Positions 36,374 to 49,205 of a stretch of DNA of 64,000 nucleotides are shown one piece after another. Positions within the stretch are counted from its first letter, which is position 1. The number at the start of each line of letters is the position of its first letter. The notes beneath the pieces are model-generated. The model ran no database searches, was not told the origin of the DNA, and saw only the letters and a list, made by a program, of their open reading frames with translations. The stretch lies in NCBI RefSeq assembly GCF_900475755.1, contig NZ_LS483411.1, positions 1,770,485 through 1,834,484 on the forward strand. The letters are read 5' to 3'. Origin of the DNA: Haemophilus influenzae. Its GTDB lineage: Bacteria > Pseudomonadota > Gammaproteobacteria > Enterobacterales > Pasteurellaceae. Made by a program: the position numbers and the translations under genes.

Positions 36374-37210
36374 ATGTGTCAATTACTCGGAATGAATTGT
36401 AATACGCCAACGGATATTGTTTTTTCTTTTGAAGGTTTCCGTCGTCGTGCAGGTTTAACAGATTGCCATTCAGATGGCTTTGGAATCGCGTTTTTTGAAG
36501 GACGTGGTGTACGTATTTTTCGTGATAATCAAGCAGCCAGTCTTTCCCCCATCGCAGATTGTATAAAACAATATAATATTAAATCTCTTAATGTTATTGC
36601 GCATATTCGTAAAGCAACACAAGGCGAAGTCAATATTGAAAACACCCATCCGTTCATTCGTGAAATTTGGGGACAAAACTGGGTTTTTGCACATAATGGT
36701 AATTTAAAAAACTTACCAGATATGACAGATCATTTTTTACAGCCAATAGGTTCTACAGATTCTGAAGCTGCTTTCTGTTATATGGCTGAATATCTTAAAA
36801 ATACTTTCCGCAAAAAACCAAGTGAAATGGAAATTTTTGAAGCAATTCAAAAAGTAACAAAAGAACTTGCTCAACACGGTACGTTTAATTTCATTCTTTC
36901 TAATGGCGAGTGGATGATTGCACATTGCTCAACAAACTTACATTATGTTATGCGAAAAGCACCTTTTGGCAAAGCTCACCGTATTGATGATGATGGAGTA
37001 ATTGATTTTAGCTATTATGCAAAAGCAGGAGATAAGGTCAATATCATCACAACATTTCCTTTAACCAAAAATGAATCTTGGACAAAAATGGAAAATGGTG
37101 GATTTGTGTTTTTTAAAAATGGAGAGAAAATCGCCGAAGTTATTGGGACGCCAAAAGAAGCGATTGATGATGGTACTTTAGGTAATAGGACAATAAATTC
37201 TGCTATTTAA
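36374..37210 (+). CDS. yafJ: Class II glutamine amidotransferase (YafJ-like), 278 aa
   Basis: I chose the start at 36374 because it gives Met-Cys (MCQLLGMNCNTP). In class II (Ntn) amidotransferases the Cys after the initiator Met is the nucleophile, exposed on Met removal. An upstream ATG at 36326 would hide it. Other family features are DGFGIAFFEGRG, AHIRKATQGEVNIENTHPF and FAHNGNLKN. YafJ-type enzymes are stand-alone and their physiological substrate is not known. Confidence 0.88.
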   Translation: MCQLLGMNCNTPTDIVFSFEGFRRRAGLTDCHSDGFGIAFFEGRGVRIFRDNQAASLSPIADCIKQYNIKSLNVIAHIRKATQGEVNIENTHPFIREIWGQNWVFAHNGNLKNLPDMTDHFLQPIGSTDSEAAFCYMAEYLKNTFRKKPSEMEIFEAIQKVTKELAQHGTFNFILSNGEWMIAHCSTNLHYVMRKAPFGKAHRIDDDGVIDFSYYAKAGDKVNIITTFPLTKNESWTKMENGGFVFFKNGEKIAEVIGTPKEAIDDGTLGNRTINSAI

Positions 37211-37390
37211 ATGTCAATGTAAATAAACTTCCCCTTATTTTTATAAAAGAATTTTATATCTTTTATAAGAATTATAAAAATCAAAAACCTCTAAAAACGA
37301 AATAAAAAGGTAAGAATAGAAAATACTATTCTTACCAACTAAATCTTCAATATTTTTATAAAGCCATATTCAAATAAGGAATATGAATAT

Positions 37391-37936
37391 CTAACCAGCG
37401 ATAATCCAAAGCCCACCTAGAAGATCAAGCATAAAATTGTTTAAAAACAATAAGATAAACACAACGACCATCGGAGAAAAATCAATCATTCCTAATGTAG
37501 GTAATAATCGACGGATTGGTTTTAAAAGTGGTTCGGAGAGTTGATAAAAGGCATAACTTATAGAATTATTACCTCGATTAAACCAACTTAAAACAGCCCC
37601 AATAAAAAGCACATAGAAAATAGCTAAACCAATGCTTTTCAATACAGTTAATACGCCCAATACTAAGAGTACATTTACTGATAAGCCAAAATAAATAATA
37701 CCTTTTAACATACCAATAATAAATACAAGCAGTAATGCGGAAGTATCAATATTTTTTACCGTTGGCATAACTTTACGCAGAGGTTTTAATACTGGATCAG
37801 TCATTTTGACTGCAAATGTTGAAACAGGACTGTAATAATCCACACGAGCAAACTGCAACCAAGCTCGTAAGATTAATACAAGTGCGTAAAGATTAATAAT
37901 TGATCCGATAAATAATGCGGTTTGGGATAATTCCAT
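37391..37936 (-). CDS. yggT: YggT-family membrane protein (181 aa)
   Basis: Two YggT repeats, each with a hydrophobic pair and the RAW(L)Q / DPVLKPLRKVMP and EPLLKPIRRLLPTLG motifs. I start at 37936 (MELSQTAL), which overlaps the corA stop as TGATG. In-frame ATGs at 37945 and 37939 are possible. Function is unclear; YggT proteins are linked to cell division and osmotic tolerance in some bacteria. Coupled to corA. Confidence 0.88.
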   Translation of the reverse strand: MELSQTALFIGSIINLYALVLILRAWLQFARVDYYSPVSTFAVKMTDPVLKPLRKVMPTVKNIDTSALLLVFIIGMLKGIIYFGLSVNVLLVLGVLTVLKSIGLAIFYVLFIGAVLSWFNRGNNSISYAFYQLSEPLLKPIRRLLPTLGMIDFSPMVVVFILLFLNNFMLDLLGGLWIIAG

Positions 37937-38883
37937 CATAACCATCCTTTTCTTCTAAAATAAATATATGGTGTCAGTGCGGCTGCGATCATTAATCCAA
38001 TTGCCATTGGATAGCCATATTTAAAATGTAACTCAGGCATAAAATCAAAGTTCATACCATAAGTAGACGCGACTAATGTTGCAGGAAGGAACATCACAGA
38101 AACAACCGAGAAGAATTTCATAATTTTGTTCTGTTCAATATTGATGTAACCCATTGCAGCTTGCATTAAAAAGTTTACTTTTTGGAACAAGGATTCATTA
38201 TGCGGTTGCAAAGATTCAATATCTCGTAAGATTTCTCGTGCTTGTTCTAACTGATTAGTTGGTAAGCGAGTTTTGCGAACCAAGAAACCTAATGCACGTT
38301 GGGTATCCATCAAGCACAAACGAACTTTTGAACTCGTATCTTCTTGTTCTGTGAGTGTATTTAATGCTTCATCAAAGGCTTCATCTTGTTTTCCGTTTAA
38401 AATAACACGACTCAACTCTTCCAAATCTGCATAAACATTTTCAATCACGTCCGCTAATTGCTCAATTTTCGTTTCAAATAAATCCAGCAAAACTTCATAA
38501 GAATTACATTCTAATAAACGCTGGCTACGTGAACGCATACGATATAAACGGAATGCCGGTAGCTCGCGATCACGCAACGTAAATAAACGACCATCACGAA
38601 TAGTAAAAGCGACGCTCGCTAAATCAGCATAATTGTCTTCATCTTCGCAATAAAAAAATGAGTGCAGGTGTAAACCATCTTCATCTTCAAAGAAACGGGC
38701 GGAAGCTTCAATATCTTCCAATTCAAGAAAAGAGGCTAGGCTCTGACCTAAACCTTCTTGTAGTATTTCACGTTCTTCGCCTGTTGGCTCAAGTAAATCA
38801 AGCCAAATGGCAGTATTGAGATCAGTTTGGTCTTCGTCAATGCGAACCAAGCGGGAATCATTGATAGCAAACGCGTTGATCAT
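37936..38883 (-). CDS. corA: CorA magnesium/cobalt channel (315 aa)
   Basis: A long acidic cytoplasmic N-terminal domain is followed by two C-terminal membrane segments with the signature YGMNF in [12 protein letters not shown] (about residue 279), the CorA selectivity-filter motif. Full length. It takes up Mg2+. A 295-base leader with strong dyads precedes it. Confidence 0.95.
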   Translation of the reverse strand: MINAFAINDSRLVRIDEDQTDLNTAIWLDLLEPTGEEREILQEGLGQSLASFLELEDIEASARFFEDEDGLHLHSFFYCEDEDNYADLASVAFTIRDGRLFTLRDRELPAFRLYRMRSRSQRLLECNSYEVLLDLFETKIEQLADVIENVYADLEELSRVILNGKQDEAFDEALNTLTEQEDTSSKVRLCLMDTQRALGFLVRKTRLPTNQLEQAREILRDIESLQPHNESLFQKVNFLMQAAMGYINIEQNKIMKFFSVVSVMFLPATLVASTYGMNFDFMPELHFKYGYPMAIGLMIAAALTPYIYFRRKGWL

Positions 38884-38975
38884 TTCATACTCCTTGTGGG
38901 ATTATGAACAGCTAACAGTGAACAAATTAAAGAGGAAACGAAAGTGCGGTTAAAAATCGCAAAGTTTTCGTTAAG

Positions 38976-39038
38976 AGACGCCGAAATAGCGGTAAATTTA
39001 CCGGCGAACGCACGCCGATAATAAAAAGGCGGGCGTCT
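38976..39038 (-). ncRNA. GC-rich structured leader/ncRNA candidate upstream of corA
   Basis: In the 295-base gap between yajQ and corA, AGACGCC (38976-38982) pairs with GGGCGTCT (39031-39038). It encloses a perfect 14-base palindrome, CGGTAAATTTACCG (38990-39003), and an overlapping hairpin, CGGCG/CGCCG (39002-39017). The palindrome and hairpin share bases and cannot form together, as in a switch. G+C stands out locally. I recognise no known RNA family. The rest of the gap shows no gene, with an uptake core near 38943. Confidence 0.4.
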
Positions 39039-39178
39039 AGAGCGATATTCGGTATCGACTATGACTGTCCAAAGTGTGTGTCCTTCTCGTTAAAAAATCG
39101 GGCGAATGTTACGCTTGAAAGTGGTGTTCGTCAAGTTTTATCAAAAAACTATGACAACATTTCGCCCTTATTTGAAAA

Positions 39179-40632
<1,454 letters not shown>

Positions 40633-41013
40633 AAAAATCCTGTAAGTTGTAGCGACTAAAAAGATTTTAACCGATGTGAATTGAAAAGAGTGAAAATAAT
40701 TAAAGAAAAACTACTCAATGATACTTGCAATAATTATTTCGCTAAGCCTAACGACATTTGGCGTCATCTTATTTAGTGTAAAACAATTATTTTTTAAGTC
40801 ATTATCGCAGTGCTTATCATAAACTCAAAGAGAAAAAAGTGCGGTAAATTTGACAATGAAATCTAGTAGTATGCGTTTTCATCAATGTCGTCGTAGAATT
40901 TGATTATTATCACAAACTATTAAATTGAATGTGGATTTTTGCTAAATTTCCTTTAGAAATAAGGTAGAATGCACAAGATTATTTTTCAAAACGAATTATC
41001 ACAGGAGAACAAA
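40633..41013. other. 381-base gap between serB and tkt
   Basis: This divergent region must hold both promoters. It includes an uptake core near 40841 and a 34-codon hydrophobic open frame at 40718-40822 (MILAIIISLSLTTFGV...). That frame has no good ribosome site and I do not call it. In strain Rd, as I recall, a block of sugar-acid utilisation genes (about HI1024-HI1032) lies here. It is absent. Confidence 0.6.
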
Positions 41014-43011
41014 ATGGCAACTCGTAAACAATTAGCCAATGCAATTCGTGTCTTAGCAATGGATTCTGTACAAAAAGCGAAATCAGGTCACCCTGGAGCC
41101 CCAATGGGGATGGCGGATATTGCTGAAGTATTATGGCGCGACTTTTTAAAACATAATCCAACCAATCCTAAATGGGCTGATCGAGATCGTTTTGTACTTT
41201 CAAATGGGCACGGTTCTATGTTGATTTATAGTCTTTTACATTTAACTGGCTATGATCTTTCTATCGAAGATTTAAAACAATTCCGTCAATTACATTCTAA
41301 AACCCCAGGTCACCCAGAATATGGTTATGCCCCTGGTGTTGAAACCACGACTGGCCCGTTAGGTCAAGGTATCACTAATGCGGTGGGTATGGCAATTGCA
41401 GAAAAAACACTTGCAGGTCAATTTAACCGTGAAGGCCATGAAATTGTCGATCACCATACTTATGTGTTCTTAGGCGATGGTTGTTTAATGGAAGGGATTT
41501 CTCACGAGGCTTGCTCTTTAGCAGGAACATTAGGTCTTGGCAAATTAATCGCATTCTACGATGACAATAATATTTCCATTGATGGTCATGTTGATGGTTG
41601 GTTCAGCGATGATACTGCAGCACGTTTTGAAGCTTATGGCTGGCAAGTAATTCGTAATGTAGATGGTCACGATGCAGAGCAAATTCGTGCTGCTACCATT
41701 CTTGCTCAAGCAGAAAAAGAAAAACCAACGTTAATTATTTGTAAAACCATCATTGGTTTTGGTTCTCCAAATAAATCAGGCTCTCACGATAGCCACGGTG
41801 CGCCATTAGGCGATGAAGAAATCGCTTTAACTCGCAAAGCACTTGGTTGGGAATATGCGCCATTTGAAATTCCAGCTGAATACTATGCTGAATGGTCTGC
41901 AAAAGAGAAAGGCTCAGCAGCAGAAAAATCTTGGGAAGAAAAATTTGCCGCCTATGCAAAAGCCTATCCTGAATTAGCAGCAGAATTTAAACGTCGTGTT
42001 TCTGGCGAATTACCAACAAACTGGGCGGCAGAATCTAAAACGTTCATCGAAAAATTACAAGCGAACCCAGCGAGCATCGCAAGCCGTAAAGCATCACAAA
42101 ATGCAATCGAGGCGTACGCTCACGTATTACCTGAATTTTTAGGTGGTTCTGCAGACTTAGCAAGCTCTAACTTAACCTTATGGAGTGGTTCTAAACCGAT
42201 TCGTGTGCATGAAAACGTAGGTGGTAACTACATCAACTACGGTGTGCGTGAATTTGGTATGTCTGCCATTATGAACGGGATTGCTTTACACGGAGGTTTC
42301 ATTCCTTATGGTGCAACTTTCTTAATGTTCTACGAATATGCACACAATGCGGTACGTATGGCGGCATTAATGAAACAACGCGCTTTATTCGTTTACACTC
42401 ACGATTCTATCGGTTTAGGCGAAGATGGCCCGACACACCAACCTGTAGAACAAACGGCTTCACTACGCTTAATTCCAAATCTTGAAACATGGCGTCCATG
42501 TGACCAAGTGGAATCAGCTATCGCATGGCAACAAGCGGTTGAACGTCAAGATGGCCCAAGTGCGTTGATCTTTACCCGTCAAAATCTTGCTCAAATGAAC
42601 CGCACTTCTGCACAATTAGATGCAGTTAAACTTGGTGCTTATGTGTTAAAAGATTGTGATGGCACACCTGAGTTAATCTTCATTGCGACAGGTTCTGAAG
42701 TGGAATTAGCAGTAAAAGCTGCAGATGTATTGAGTGCTGAAGGTAAAAAAGTGCGTGTTGTTTCTATGCCAAGCACTAATCGTTTTGATAAACAAGATGC
42801 AGCATACCGTGAAAGCGTATTGCCTGCAGCTGTAACAAAACGTGTTGCAATTGAAGCGGGTATTGCTGACTTCTGGTATAAATACGTTGGATTCAACGGT
42901 CGTGTTGTCGGTATGAATAGCTTCGGCGAATCCGCACCAGCAGATCAATTATTTAAACTCTTTGGTTTCACTGTTGAAAACGTGGTAGCGAAAGCAAAAG
43001 AAATTCTTTAA
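41014..43011 (+). CDS. tkt: Transketolase (665 aa)
   Basis: Starts [11 protein letters not shown] at 41014 after an AGGAG ribosome site. The ATG at 40969 would add 15 unrelated residues. Thiamine-diphosphate motif GDGCLMEG...DDNN (about residues 154-185), HGSMLIY, and the C-terminal half with [12 protein letters not shown]. Full length. It shuttles two-carbon units in the pentose phosphate pathway. A clear terminator follows. Confidence 0.96.
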   Translation: MATRKQLANAIRVLAMDSVQKAKSGHPGAPMGMADIAEVLWRDFLKHNPTNPKWADRDRFVLSNGHGSMLIYSLLHLTGYDLSIEDLKQFRQLHSKTPGHPEYGYAPGVETTTGPLGQGITNAVGMAIAEKTLAGQFNREGHEIVDHHTYVFLGDGCLMEGISHEACSLAGTLGLGKLIAFYDDNNISIDGHVDGWFSDDTAARFEAYGWQVIRNVDGHDAEQIRAATILAQAEKEKPTLIICKTIIGFGSPNKSGSHDSHGAPLGDEEIALTRKALGWEYAPFEIPAEYYAEWSAKEKGSAAEKSWEEKFAAYAKAYPELAAEFKRRVSGELPTNWAAESKTFIEKLQANPASIASRKASQNAIEAYAHVLPEFLGGSADLASSNLTLWSGSKPIRVHENVGGNYINYGVREFGMSAIMNGIALHGGFIPYGATFLMFYEYAHNAVRMAALMKQRALFVYTHDSIGLGEDGPTHQPVEQTASLRLIPNLETWRPCDQVESAIAWQQAVERQDGPSALIFTRQNLAQMNRTSAQLDAVKLGAYVLKDCDGTPELIFIATGSEVELAVKAADVLSAEGKKVRVVSMPSTNRFDKQDAAYRESVLPAAVTKRVAIEAGIADFWYKYVGFNGRVVGMNSFGESAPADQLFKLFGFTVENVVAKAKEIL

Positions 43012-43023
43012 GATTCATATAAT

Positions 43024-43055
43024 TAGCTCCTTGATATTCAAGGAGCTATTTTATT
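43024..43055 (+). terminator. Terminator after tkt
   Basis: Perfect 11-base stem TAGCTCCTTGA / TCAAGGAGCTA (43024-43034 and 43038-43048), 3-base loop, then TTTTATT. It lies 13 bases after the tkt stop. Confidence 0.88.
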
Positions 43056-43134
43056 GGCTATTAAAAATTATTGTGAGATATGAAATAAAGAAAGGAATAG
43101 ATGTATACTTAATTTCTCAGCTATCTAACGAAAA

Positions 43135-44136
43135 CTACAACTTTTTATTTTCTGCAGTTTCTGGCTCTAAATCTAATTTTGCCATTAATAACTGATCGCC
43201 ATCTTCTTCTGGATTATCTGTAACAAGTAATTTATCGCCATAGAAAATCGAATTTGCCCCCGCCATAAAACACATCGCTTGCATTTCTTCAGTCATACCA
43301 CTGCGACCTGCAGAAAGACGAACATAACTTTTTGGCATGGTAATACGTGCAACAGCAATCGTTCGCACAAACTCCGTCCAATCTAATTCTTCCGCATCGG
43401 CTAAGGGTGTACCTTCAACCTTAACGAGTTGATTAATCGGCACTGACTCAGGTTGCGGATCAAGATTTGCAAGGCTCGCGATTAATCCTGCTCGTTCTTT
43501 ACGAGTTTCATTCATCCCCACAATGCCGCCACAACACACTTTTAACCCAGCTTTGCGTACTTTTCCTAAAGTGCTAAGACGATCATCAAAACGGCGTGTA
43601 CCAATCACTTCCGCATAATGTTCTGGCGCGGTATCAAGATTATGATTGTAATAATCTAATCCAGCTTCTTTTAAATCTTCTGCCATACCGTCTTGCAATA
43701 AACCAAAGGTACCGCAAGTTTCTAAACCAAGCGATTTCACTGCTTTAATAATTTCTGTGACTTTCTCAATATCTTTTGGCTTAGGGCCTCGCCAAGCTGC
43801 GCCCATACAAAAACGCCCTGCACCACGCGCTTTCGCAATTTTTGCTTTCGCAATAATTTCATTAACATCTAATAACTGTTGATTTTGTACGCCAGTATGA
43901 TAACGGGCTGATTGAGGGCAATAACCACAGTCTTCTGGGCATCCACCCGTTTTGATAGACATTAACGTGGATAACTGAATCGTGCGAGGATTAAAATGCT
44001 TACGATGAATTTGCGCTGCTCGGTAAACTAATTCCAAAAATGGCGTTTCAAATAACGCCTCAACTTTGCAAACAGACCAATATTCTACACTTGGATGAGG
44101 TGTAATAGAGTTAATTTGTAATTTTTCCGCTAACAT
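43135..44136 (-). CDS. bioB: Biotin synthase BioB (333 aa)
   Basis: Radical SAM enzyme with the Cx3Cx2C cluster motif in [12 protein letters not shown] (about residue 68) and the [18 protein letters not shown] and RLSAGR motifs of BioB. It inserts sulfur into dethiobiotin, the last step of biotin synthesis. Full length. No other bio genes are adjacent. Confidence 0.96.
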   Translation of the reverse strand: MLAEKLQINSITPHPSVEYWSVCKVEALFETPFLELVYRAAQIHRKHFNPRTIQLSTLMSIKTGGCPEDCGYCPQSARYHTGVQNQQLLDVNEIIAKAKIAKARGAGRFCMGAAWRGPKPKDIEKVTEIIKAVKSLGLETCGTFGLLQDGMAEDLKEAGLDYYNHNLDTAPEHYAEVIGTRRFDDRLSTLGKVRKAGLKVCCGGIVGMNETRKERAGLIASLANLDPQPESVPINQLVKVEGTPLADAEELDWTEFVRTIAVARITMPKSYVRLSAGRSGMTEEMQAMCFMAGANSIFYGDKLLVTDNPEEDGDQLLMAKLDLEPETAENKKL

Positions 44137-44248
44137 ATTTTTCCTTTGAAAGTGCGGTTAAAAACACCACGCTTTTTATACTTTCTTAATTGATGAACTA
44201 GTGTATATGGTAGAAACAATCAATTCAACGTTATGAATAAAACTAATT

Positions 44249-44896
44249 TTACACCCCTTTTTGTAATTGACTTATCTGACCATTTTCCACCACTAACACC
44301 TGATCTATCGAGCCGATTAATTCCGATGGTTGGTGGGTAACAAGTAGCAATGTTAAATCTTTCTCGTCACAAAGTTTAGCGATTAAAGCAAGCATTTCTA
44401 CCCGAAGTTTCTGATCTAACGCCGAAAACGGTTCATCTAATAACAAAATTGGCTTATCTCTCAATAAACAACGCGCCAATGCCACTCGTTGTTTTTGCCC
44501 CCCCGAAAGAGAATTCGGTAAACGTTGTAAATAATCGCCCAATCCTACAGAACAAGCGACCTGTTCAATTTTTTCCTGCTCAAGTGCAGTTAATTTTAAA
44601 GAGGGTTTTATTCCTAAGGCAAGATTTTGTTGTATAGTCAAATGGGGAAATAAGTTATTTTCTTGAAATAGCATCGAAACAGGACGCTCGTAAGGCGCAC
44701 TACGCGTATGATTTTTATCGTTTAACCAAATTTCTCCTTGAGCAGGAAATTCAAACCCAGCAATTAAATTCAATAAGGTACTTTTCCCTGCGCCACTTTC
44801 GCCAATAATTGCGACACGTTCGCCAGCCTTAACGTTCAAATTAAAGCACATCGGTAAGGTTTTATCATTCAAAATCACATTATTTAGATAAATCAT
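44249..44896 (-). CDS. thiQ: ThiQ, ATPase of the thiamine/TPP transporter (215 aa)
   Basis: ABC ATPase with Walker [12 protein letters not shown] (about residue 32), signature [15 protein letters not shown] (about 129), and Walker [15 protein letters not shown] start at 44896 (MIYLNNV), as in known ThiQ proteins. The longer frame to 44938 runs deep into thiP. It overlaps the thiP end by 17 bases. A C7 run lies in the signature region at about 44508-44514. Confidence 0.93.
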   Translation of the reverse strand: MIYLNNVILNDKTLPMCFNLNVKAGERVAIIGESGAGKSTLLNLIAGFEFPAQGEIWLNDKNHTRSAPYERPVSMLFQENNLFPHLTIQQNLALGIKPSLKLTALEQEKIEQVACSVGLGDYLQRLPNSLSGGQKQRVALARCLLRDKPILLLDEPFSALDQKLRVEMLALIAKLCDEKDLTLLLVTHQPSELIGSIDQVLVVENGQISQLQKGV

Positions 44897-46499
44897 CAGC
44901 ATCCCTATATGTGTGAATAAAGGCAAACAATATGCCACAAAGCAATAATAAAATCCCTGCGGTTACAGCTGCATCTTGATTACGATAATTCCCTAGCTGC
45001 TGATATAACAAATGCGGTAGAGAAGTAAACTCTTGATTGCCAAATAACGCAATCGCCGTAAAATCGCCGAGAGATAACGCTAAACCTAAAGCAAAAGCAT
45101 AACGCAGCGGTGCGCGCAAGGTTTTCCACTCAATCAGATAAAAACGTTGCCAACCTACAATTCCCAAACTGTTACACAGATTTTCGTAATAACGCATATT
45201 GTTATGAAAAGGTGCGCTTAAAATACGTAAAACAAAAGGCATTGCACTTAAGGCATTACAAAATACAACGATGATAAACAAATCAATATTGGAAAAATCA
45301 CGCTCTTGTAATAATAAAAATAACCCCATCGCAAGCACTAAAATCGGGATTGCCAAAATTACCATTCCTGTATTAATAATAAATTGAGCGATTTTCTGAT
45401 AATGTAACCATTCTAAACGGCGTGATAAAAGCAATAAGGCAATCGCCATCGTTAATGCAAGTAATGCGGACAAGGGTGCGATAGAAAGTGAATAACCTAA
45501 CGCATGCCAAAGTTGAGAATTATGCCAAACCTTGAGTAAACTTGATGAACTCAATGCGCTAATAAGAATATTCAAAACTGGCGAAAAAAGGAAAAAGACA
45601 AAAACAATTAAAACAAAAACATGGAAAATTTTGACCGCACTTTTAGGTTTCACAAACCAAATATTACTATTGCTCAAACCATTTTGATTAGAAGGCGAAA
45701 AACGAGATGTTAAACTAAATAAAAGCAAGCAAAATACAAATTGCAACATAGCAAAGAGTGCCGCTTTCGGCAGATCAAATTCAAATAAAATCGCTTGGTA
45801 GATTGCTGTTTCTAATGTTGTATATTGAGGCCCACCACCTAGCGTAAGAACAACGGTAAAACTGGTAAAACACAGCATAAAAATCAAGCTAAATGTGGGC
45901 AAACATTGCTGACGAAAAACAGGCCACTCCACCAATTTAACGAATTGCCAACCTTGTAAATTAAGCTGGGCTGCAAGCTGACGTTGCTGATAAGGGATAC
46001 TTTGCAAACTTTGTAAGAAAAGTTGCGCTGCCAGTGGGATATTGAAAAAAAGGTGCGCAATTAAAATTCCCGAAAGTCCGTAAATATGCCCCTGCCACGA
46101 CATTCCAAAAAGATTAGCAAACCAAGCTAACCAACCGCTTGAACCATAAATACCGATCAAACCAAAAATTGCCACTAAAGCAGGTAAGACAAAAGTTAGC
46201 GACATTAATTTTAACAACCACTTTTTTCCAAAAAATGGCTTATAAAATAATGCCCGAGCGAGAAGTAAACCAAAGAAAATAGATAAAACGGTAGAAAGTA
46301 AAGCTTGCCCAAAACTGAAAAGAATCAGATGCTGTAGATAATCATCAGTAAACCAAGCTCGCCATTGTAATTCATCGCCCAATGTAAAGATTGAACTTAA
46401 CGCACTTCCATAAAAAAGCGTAATCACGCCGATGACAACAACGCCGCCCACATAATGACGCAGGCGGAATTGTGGATGATGAAATAACGACAGCATCAA
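44880..46499 (-). CDS. thiP: ThiP, permease of the thiamine/TPP transporter (539 aa)
   Basis: Twelve or so membrane segments in two halves, each with an EAA-type loop ([19 protein letters not shown] about residue 185, and [22 protein letters not shown] about 450, split). This is the fused ABC permease pattern of ThiP. It follows thiB after 1 base. Operon thiBPQ. Confidence 0.94.
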   Translation of the reverse strand: MMLSLFHHPQFRLRHYVGGVVVIGVITLFYGSALSSIFTLGDELQWRAWFTDDYLQHLILFSFGQALLSTVLSIFFGLLLARALFYKPFFGKKWLLKLMSLTFVLPALVAIFGLIGIYGSSGWLAWFANLFGMSWQGHIYGLSGILIAHLFFNIPLAAQLFLQSLQSIPYQQRQLAAQLNLQGWQFVKLVEWPVFRQQCLPTFSLIFMLCFTSFTVVLTLGGGPQYTTLETAIYQAILFEFDLPKAALFAMLQFVFCLLLFSLTSRFSPSNQNGLSNSNIWFVKPKSAVKIFHVFVLIVFVFFLFSPVLNILISALSSSSLLKVWHNSQLWHALGYSLSIAPLSALLALTMAIALLLLSRRLEWLHYQKIAQFIINTGMVILAIPILVLAMGLFLLLQERDFSNIDLFIIVVFCNALSAMPFVLRILSAPFHNNMRYYENLCNSLGIVGWQRFYLIEWKTLRAPLRYAFALGLALSLGDFTAIALFGNQEFTSLPHLLYQQLGNYRNQDAAVTAGILLLLCGILFAFIHTYRDADDLSK

Positions 46500-46500
46500 A

Positions 46501-47499
46501 TTATTTTGTTAATGTAATTTGCCAAGTGCTGATCCAATTTTTTAACTGCTCAGGATTCACTGTTGGATTAATTGGTGTTTGCATTTTTTGTTGAACTTTA
46601 AGCGCATCAAAGTGCGGTTCAATTTCGCCTTGAATAACTGGCAACATAATATTGGCTGTCACAATATGTTTTTGTGCTGTAGGCGAAATTAAAAATGCCA
46701 TAAAATCATCCGCACATTGATTTGGATGGTTGGCAACTCTTGCCGCTAATTCTACTTGAGTAATATGCCCTTCCGCAAAATCTGTCGCCGCATAATTATC
46801 TTTTTTCTCAAAAAGTTGATGATAAAGTGGCGATGTGCTGTAACTTAATACTAAATCCGCTTCGCCTTTTAAGAATGCACCGTAAGTATCTGACCAGCCT
46901 TTACCCACTGTTACCGTATGCTTATCTAAATTTTTCCAAGCAGATTGAATTTTATCTTCAGGATAAATTACATTCATCCAAACCAATAAACCACGTCCCA
47001 CACTGCTGGTGCGAGGATCTTGATAAATCACACGAAGATCTTGACGTTCAACTAATTCTTTCAAACTTTTCGGTGGGTTTTGTAATTTGGTTTTATCATA
47101 CACAAAAGCATAGTTACCGAAGTCGAAAGGCAAGAAGGTCTTATTTGTCCATTTTGTTGGTAAATCAAGCTGAGTTAAATCCACGTTATTTGGCGCAAAA
47201 ATACCTGTTTTTTCAGCTTGTTCCAAAAAAAAGTTATCTAAACCTAGCACAATATCCGCTTTTGTTTTCTTTCCTTCCAAACGAACACGGTTGAGCAACA
47301 CTCCAACGCTTTCAAAAGGCGTAAAATTAATAGTGCATTGTGGGTGTGCTTTTTCAAAATCTTGTTTTACTTTTGGCCCCGCACCCCATTCAGAAGTGAA
47401 AGAATCGTAGCTATATACGTTCACACTTTGCTGTGATTGTGCTAATGCTGCAGTGGAAAAAAGTGCGGTAGAAATTAAGGTTAATTTAAGAAGGTTCAT
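46501..47499 (-). CDS. thiB: ThiB, periplasmic thiamine/TPP-binding protein (332 aa)
   Basis: Signal peptide MNLLKLTLISTALFSTAALA, then an extracellular solute-binding protein with VNVYSYDSFTSEWGAGP and VGKGWSDTYGAFLKGEADLV typical of ThiB/TbpA. First gene of the thiBPQ operon, directly under a TPP riboswitch, which supports the substrate. Earlier literature calls it tbpA, not to be confused with the transferrin receptor at the end of the window. Confidence 0.95.
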   Translation of the reverse strand: MNLLKLTLISTALFSTAALAQSQQSVNVYSYDSFTSEWGAGPKVKQDFEKAHPQCTINFTPFESVGVLLNRVRLEGKKTKADIVLGLDNFFLEQAEKTGIFAPNNVDLTQLDLPTKWTNKTFLPFDFGNYAFVYDKTKLQNPPKSLKELVERQDLRVIYQDPRTSSVGRGLLVWMNVIYPEDKIQSAWKNLDKHTVTVGKGWSDTYGAFLKGEADLVLSYSTSPLYHQLFEKKDNYAATDFAEGHITQVELAARVANHPNQCADDFMAFLISPTAQKHIVTANIMLPVIQGEIEPHFDALKVQQKMQTPINPTVNPEQLKNWISTWQITLTK

Positions 47500-47559
47500 T
47501 ATTACATCCTTATTTATGATTAAAAGGCAGCAATAATGACGAAAAGGAGATAAGGCTAT

Positions 47560-47645
47560 ATTCCTAGTTTCCTACGTCAGTATTAACTGTTTCAGGTTCA
47601 CGGGTATGATCTCAGCGTATTGCACCCCGACTAGGCTTGCTAGTG
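47560..47645 (-). promoter_or_regulatory. TPP (THI-box) riboswitch upstream of thiBPQ
   Basis: On the minus strand the conserved core reads GGGGTGC, then GCTGAGAT, ACCCGTGAACCTGA, and further on ACTGACGTAGGAAACTAG, in the order and spacing of the thiamine-pyrophosphate riboswitch. It lies about 60-140 bases before the thiB start. TPP binding should shut down uptake. Confidence 0.93.
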
Positions 47646-47701
47646 TATTAAAATTTACTCAAGTTGCCAACGGCTTTTTAATGTATTCTGTGTGTAAAGA
47701 A

Positions 47702-47728
47702 TAAAAAAGCCCTGTAAAACAGGGCATT
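47702..47728 (-). terminator. Terminator after comE1
   Basis: On the minus strand GCCCTG-TTTTA-CAGGGC is followed by TTTTTTAT. It lies about 20 bases after the comE1 stop. Confidence 0.85.
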
Positions 47729-47745
47729 CATTGGAGGTTAGAAAA

Positions 47746-48093
47746 TTAAAAGATTATACGATCACGATTTTTCTCTAGTGTTGCTTTGCCAATTCCTTGT
47801 ACTTCTAAAAGCTGTTCTACATTAGTAAAATTACCGTGTTTTTCACGATATTGCACAATAGCTTCCGCTTTTTTCGCACCAATGCCAGTTAGGGATTTTT
47901 GAATTTCACTGGCAGTTGCTATGTTAATATTCAATTTATCTCCCATCATAGCTGCTGCTACTTGTGAATCCGTTTGAGTGGTCACAACAGCTTGAGTTGT
48001 TTGCTCAACCACCTTGTCTTCAGCAAAAGTGGAACCAGCTGCAAGTGCCCCACACAATACAAACGAAGTGAATAATGTTTTCATTAATTTCAT
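47746..48093 (-). CDS. comE1: ComE1-like helix-hairpin-helix DNA-binding protein (115 aa)
   Basis: I start at 48093 (MKLMKTLF) because AAGGAAA precedes it. An upstream ATG at 48129 lacks a site. A signal peptide (cleavage near TFA-ED) is followed by a C-terminal helix-hairpin-helix domain (LNINIATASEIQ, GIGAKKAEAIVQYREKHG, GIGKATLEKNRDRI). The family matches the DNA-binding end of ComEA, so it probably binds incoming DNA in the periplasm during transformation. In strain Rd, as I recall, sugar-acid genes (HI1009-HI1018) lie between thiB and this gene; here only 246 bases do. Confidence 0.88.
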   Translation of the reverse strand: MKLMKTLFTSFVLCGALAAGSTFAEDKVVEQTTQAVVTTQTDSQVAAAMMGDKLNINIATASEIQKSLTGIGAKKAEAIVQYREKHGNFTNVEQLLEVQGIGKATLEKNRDRIIF

Positions 48094-48260
48094 AGAGGTT
48101 TCCTTATAATATGAACCGTTGATCAACAATCAACACACCTATTTTTTCCTGCCTTGCAAAAAACCTCAAGAAACTGACCGCACTTTTGCGATCTCGATCG
48201 CAAAAATTCTTAATTTGAATGAAAAAACAAGGACTTATCATTGACGATAAGCCCTTAGTA

Positions 48261-49205
48261 TTAATTAACTTCTTTTATTCTCAACTCTTTTGGCACTTCA
48301 AAGAACATATTTTCTTCTAAACCTTGCAGCTCTTCTATAGTATCCGCACCAAACTCTTTTAAGCGGGAAATAATCGATTGAACTAATTCTTCGGGTGCAG
48401 ACGCGCCAGCTGTAATCCCTATGGTTTTTACATCATTAAACCAATCATCTTGAATATCGGAAGGATCATCAAGAAGCTGTGATTTAATCCCCATTCGAGA
48501 CGCCAATTCAGCTAAACGATTTGAATTTGATGAGTTTTTAGACCCCACAACCAACACTAAATCTGATAATTTAGCCAATTCTCGCACCGCTTCTTGACGA
48601 TTGGTTGTCGCATAACAAATATCGTTTTTATGTGGTCCTTGAATAGCGGGATATTTTTCCTTTAATGCAGCAATAGTTTCTGCTGTATCATCTAGCGATA
48701 AAGTGGTTTGCGTCATAAAGGTTAAATCATCATTGTCTTGCATTGGCAAACGTGCAATATCTTCTACTTTTTCAATCAAGAAAATTCCGCCATCTTCATT
48801 ACTATACTGCCCCATTGTGCCTTCAACTTCAGGGTGTCCTTTATGTCCAATCAAAATCGCTTTTGTTCCCTTTCGACTTGCACGAGCAACTTGCATATGC
48901 ACTTTGGTCACCAAAGGACAGGTTGCATCAAATACTTTGAGATTGCGGTCTTTCGCTTCTTGTCGAACGGCTTGAGATACGCCGTGCGCAGAAAAAATCA
49001 CGATCGCACCATCAGGTACCGCGCTTAATTCTTCCACGAAGATCGCACCACGATCACGCAATCCGTTCACAACAAATCGGTTATGCACCACTTCATGACG
49101 AACATAAATCGGTGCGCCATGAATTTCTAAGGCGAGTTCAACAATACTAATAGCACGGTCTACACCGGCACAGAATCCTCGTGGATTGGCTAAAATTATC
49201 TTCAT
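48261..49205 (-). CDS. ispH: IspH (LytB), HMBPP reductase (314 aa)
   Basis: Starts [19 protein letters not shown] at 49205. Three conserved Cys hold the iron-sulfur cluster: GFCAGV (residue 12), [11 protein letters not shown] (about 96) and [11 protein letters not shown] (about 197). The last enzyme of the MEP isoprenoid pathway. It overlaps lspA by 4 bases. Confidence 0.96.
   Translation of the reverse strand: MKIILANPRGFCAGVDRAISIVELALEIHGAPIYVRHEVVHNRFVVNGLRDRGAIFVEELSAVPDGAIVIFSAHGVSQAVRQEAKDRNLKVFDATCPLVTKVHMQVARASRKGTKAILIGHKGHPEVEGTMGQYSNEDGGIFLIEKVEDIARLPMQDNDDLTFMTQTTLSLDDTAETIAALKEKYPAIQGPHKNDICYATTNRQEAVRELAKLSDLVLVVGSKNSSNSNRLAELASRMGIKSQLLDDPSDIQDDWFNDVKTIGITAGASAPEELVQSIISRLKEFGADTIEELQGLEENMFFEVPKELRIKEVN

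Noticed and set aside
40718..40822. 34-codon hydrophobic frame upstream of tkt as a gene
   Set aside because: No convincing ribosome site and no context; recorded only under the gap.
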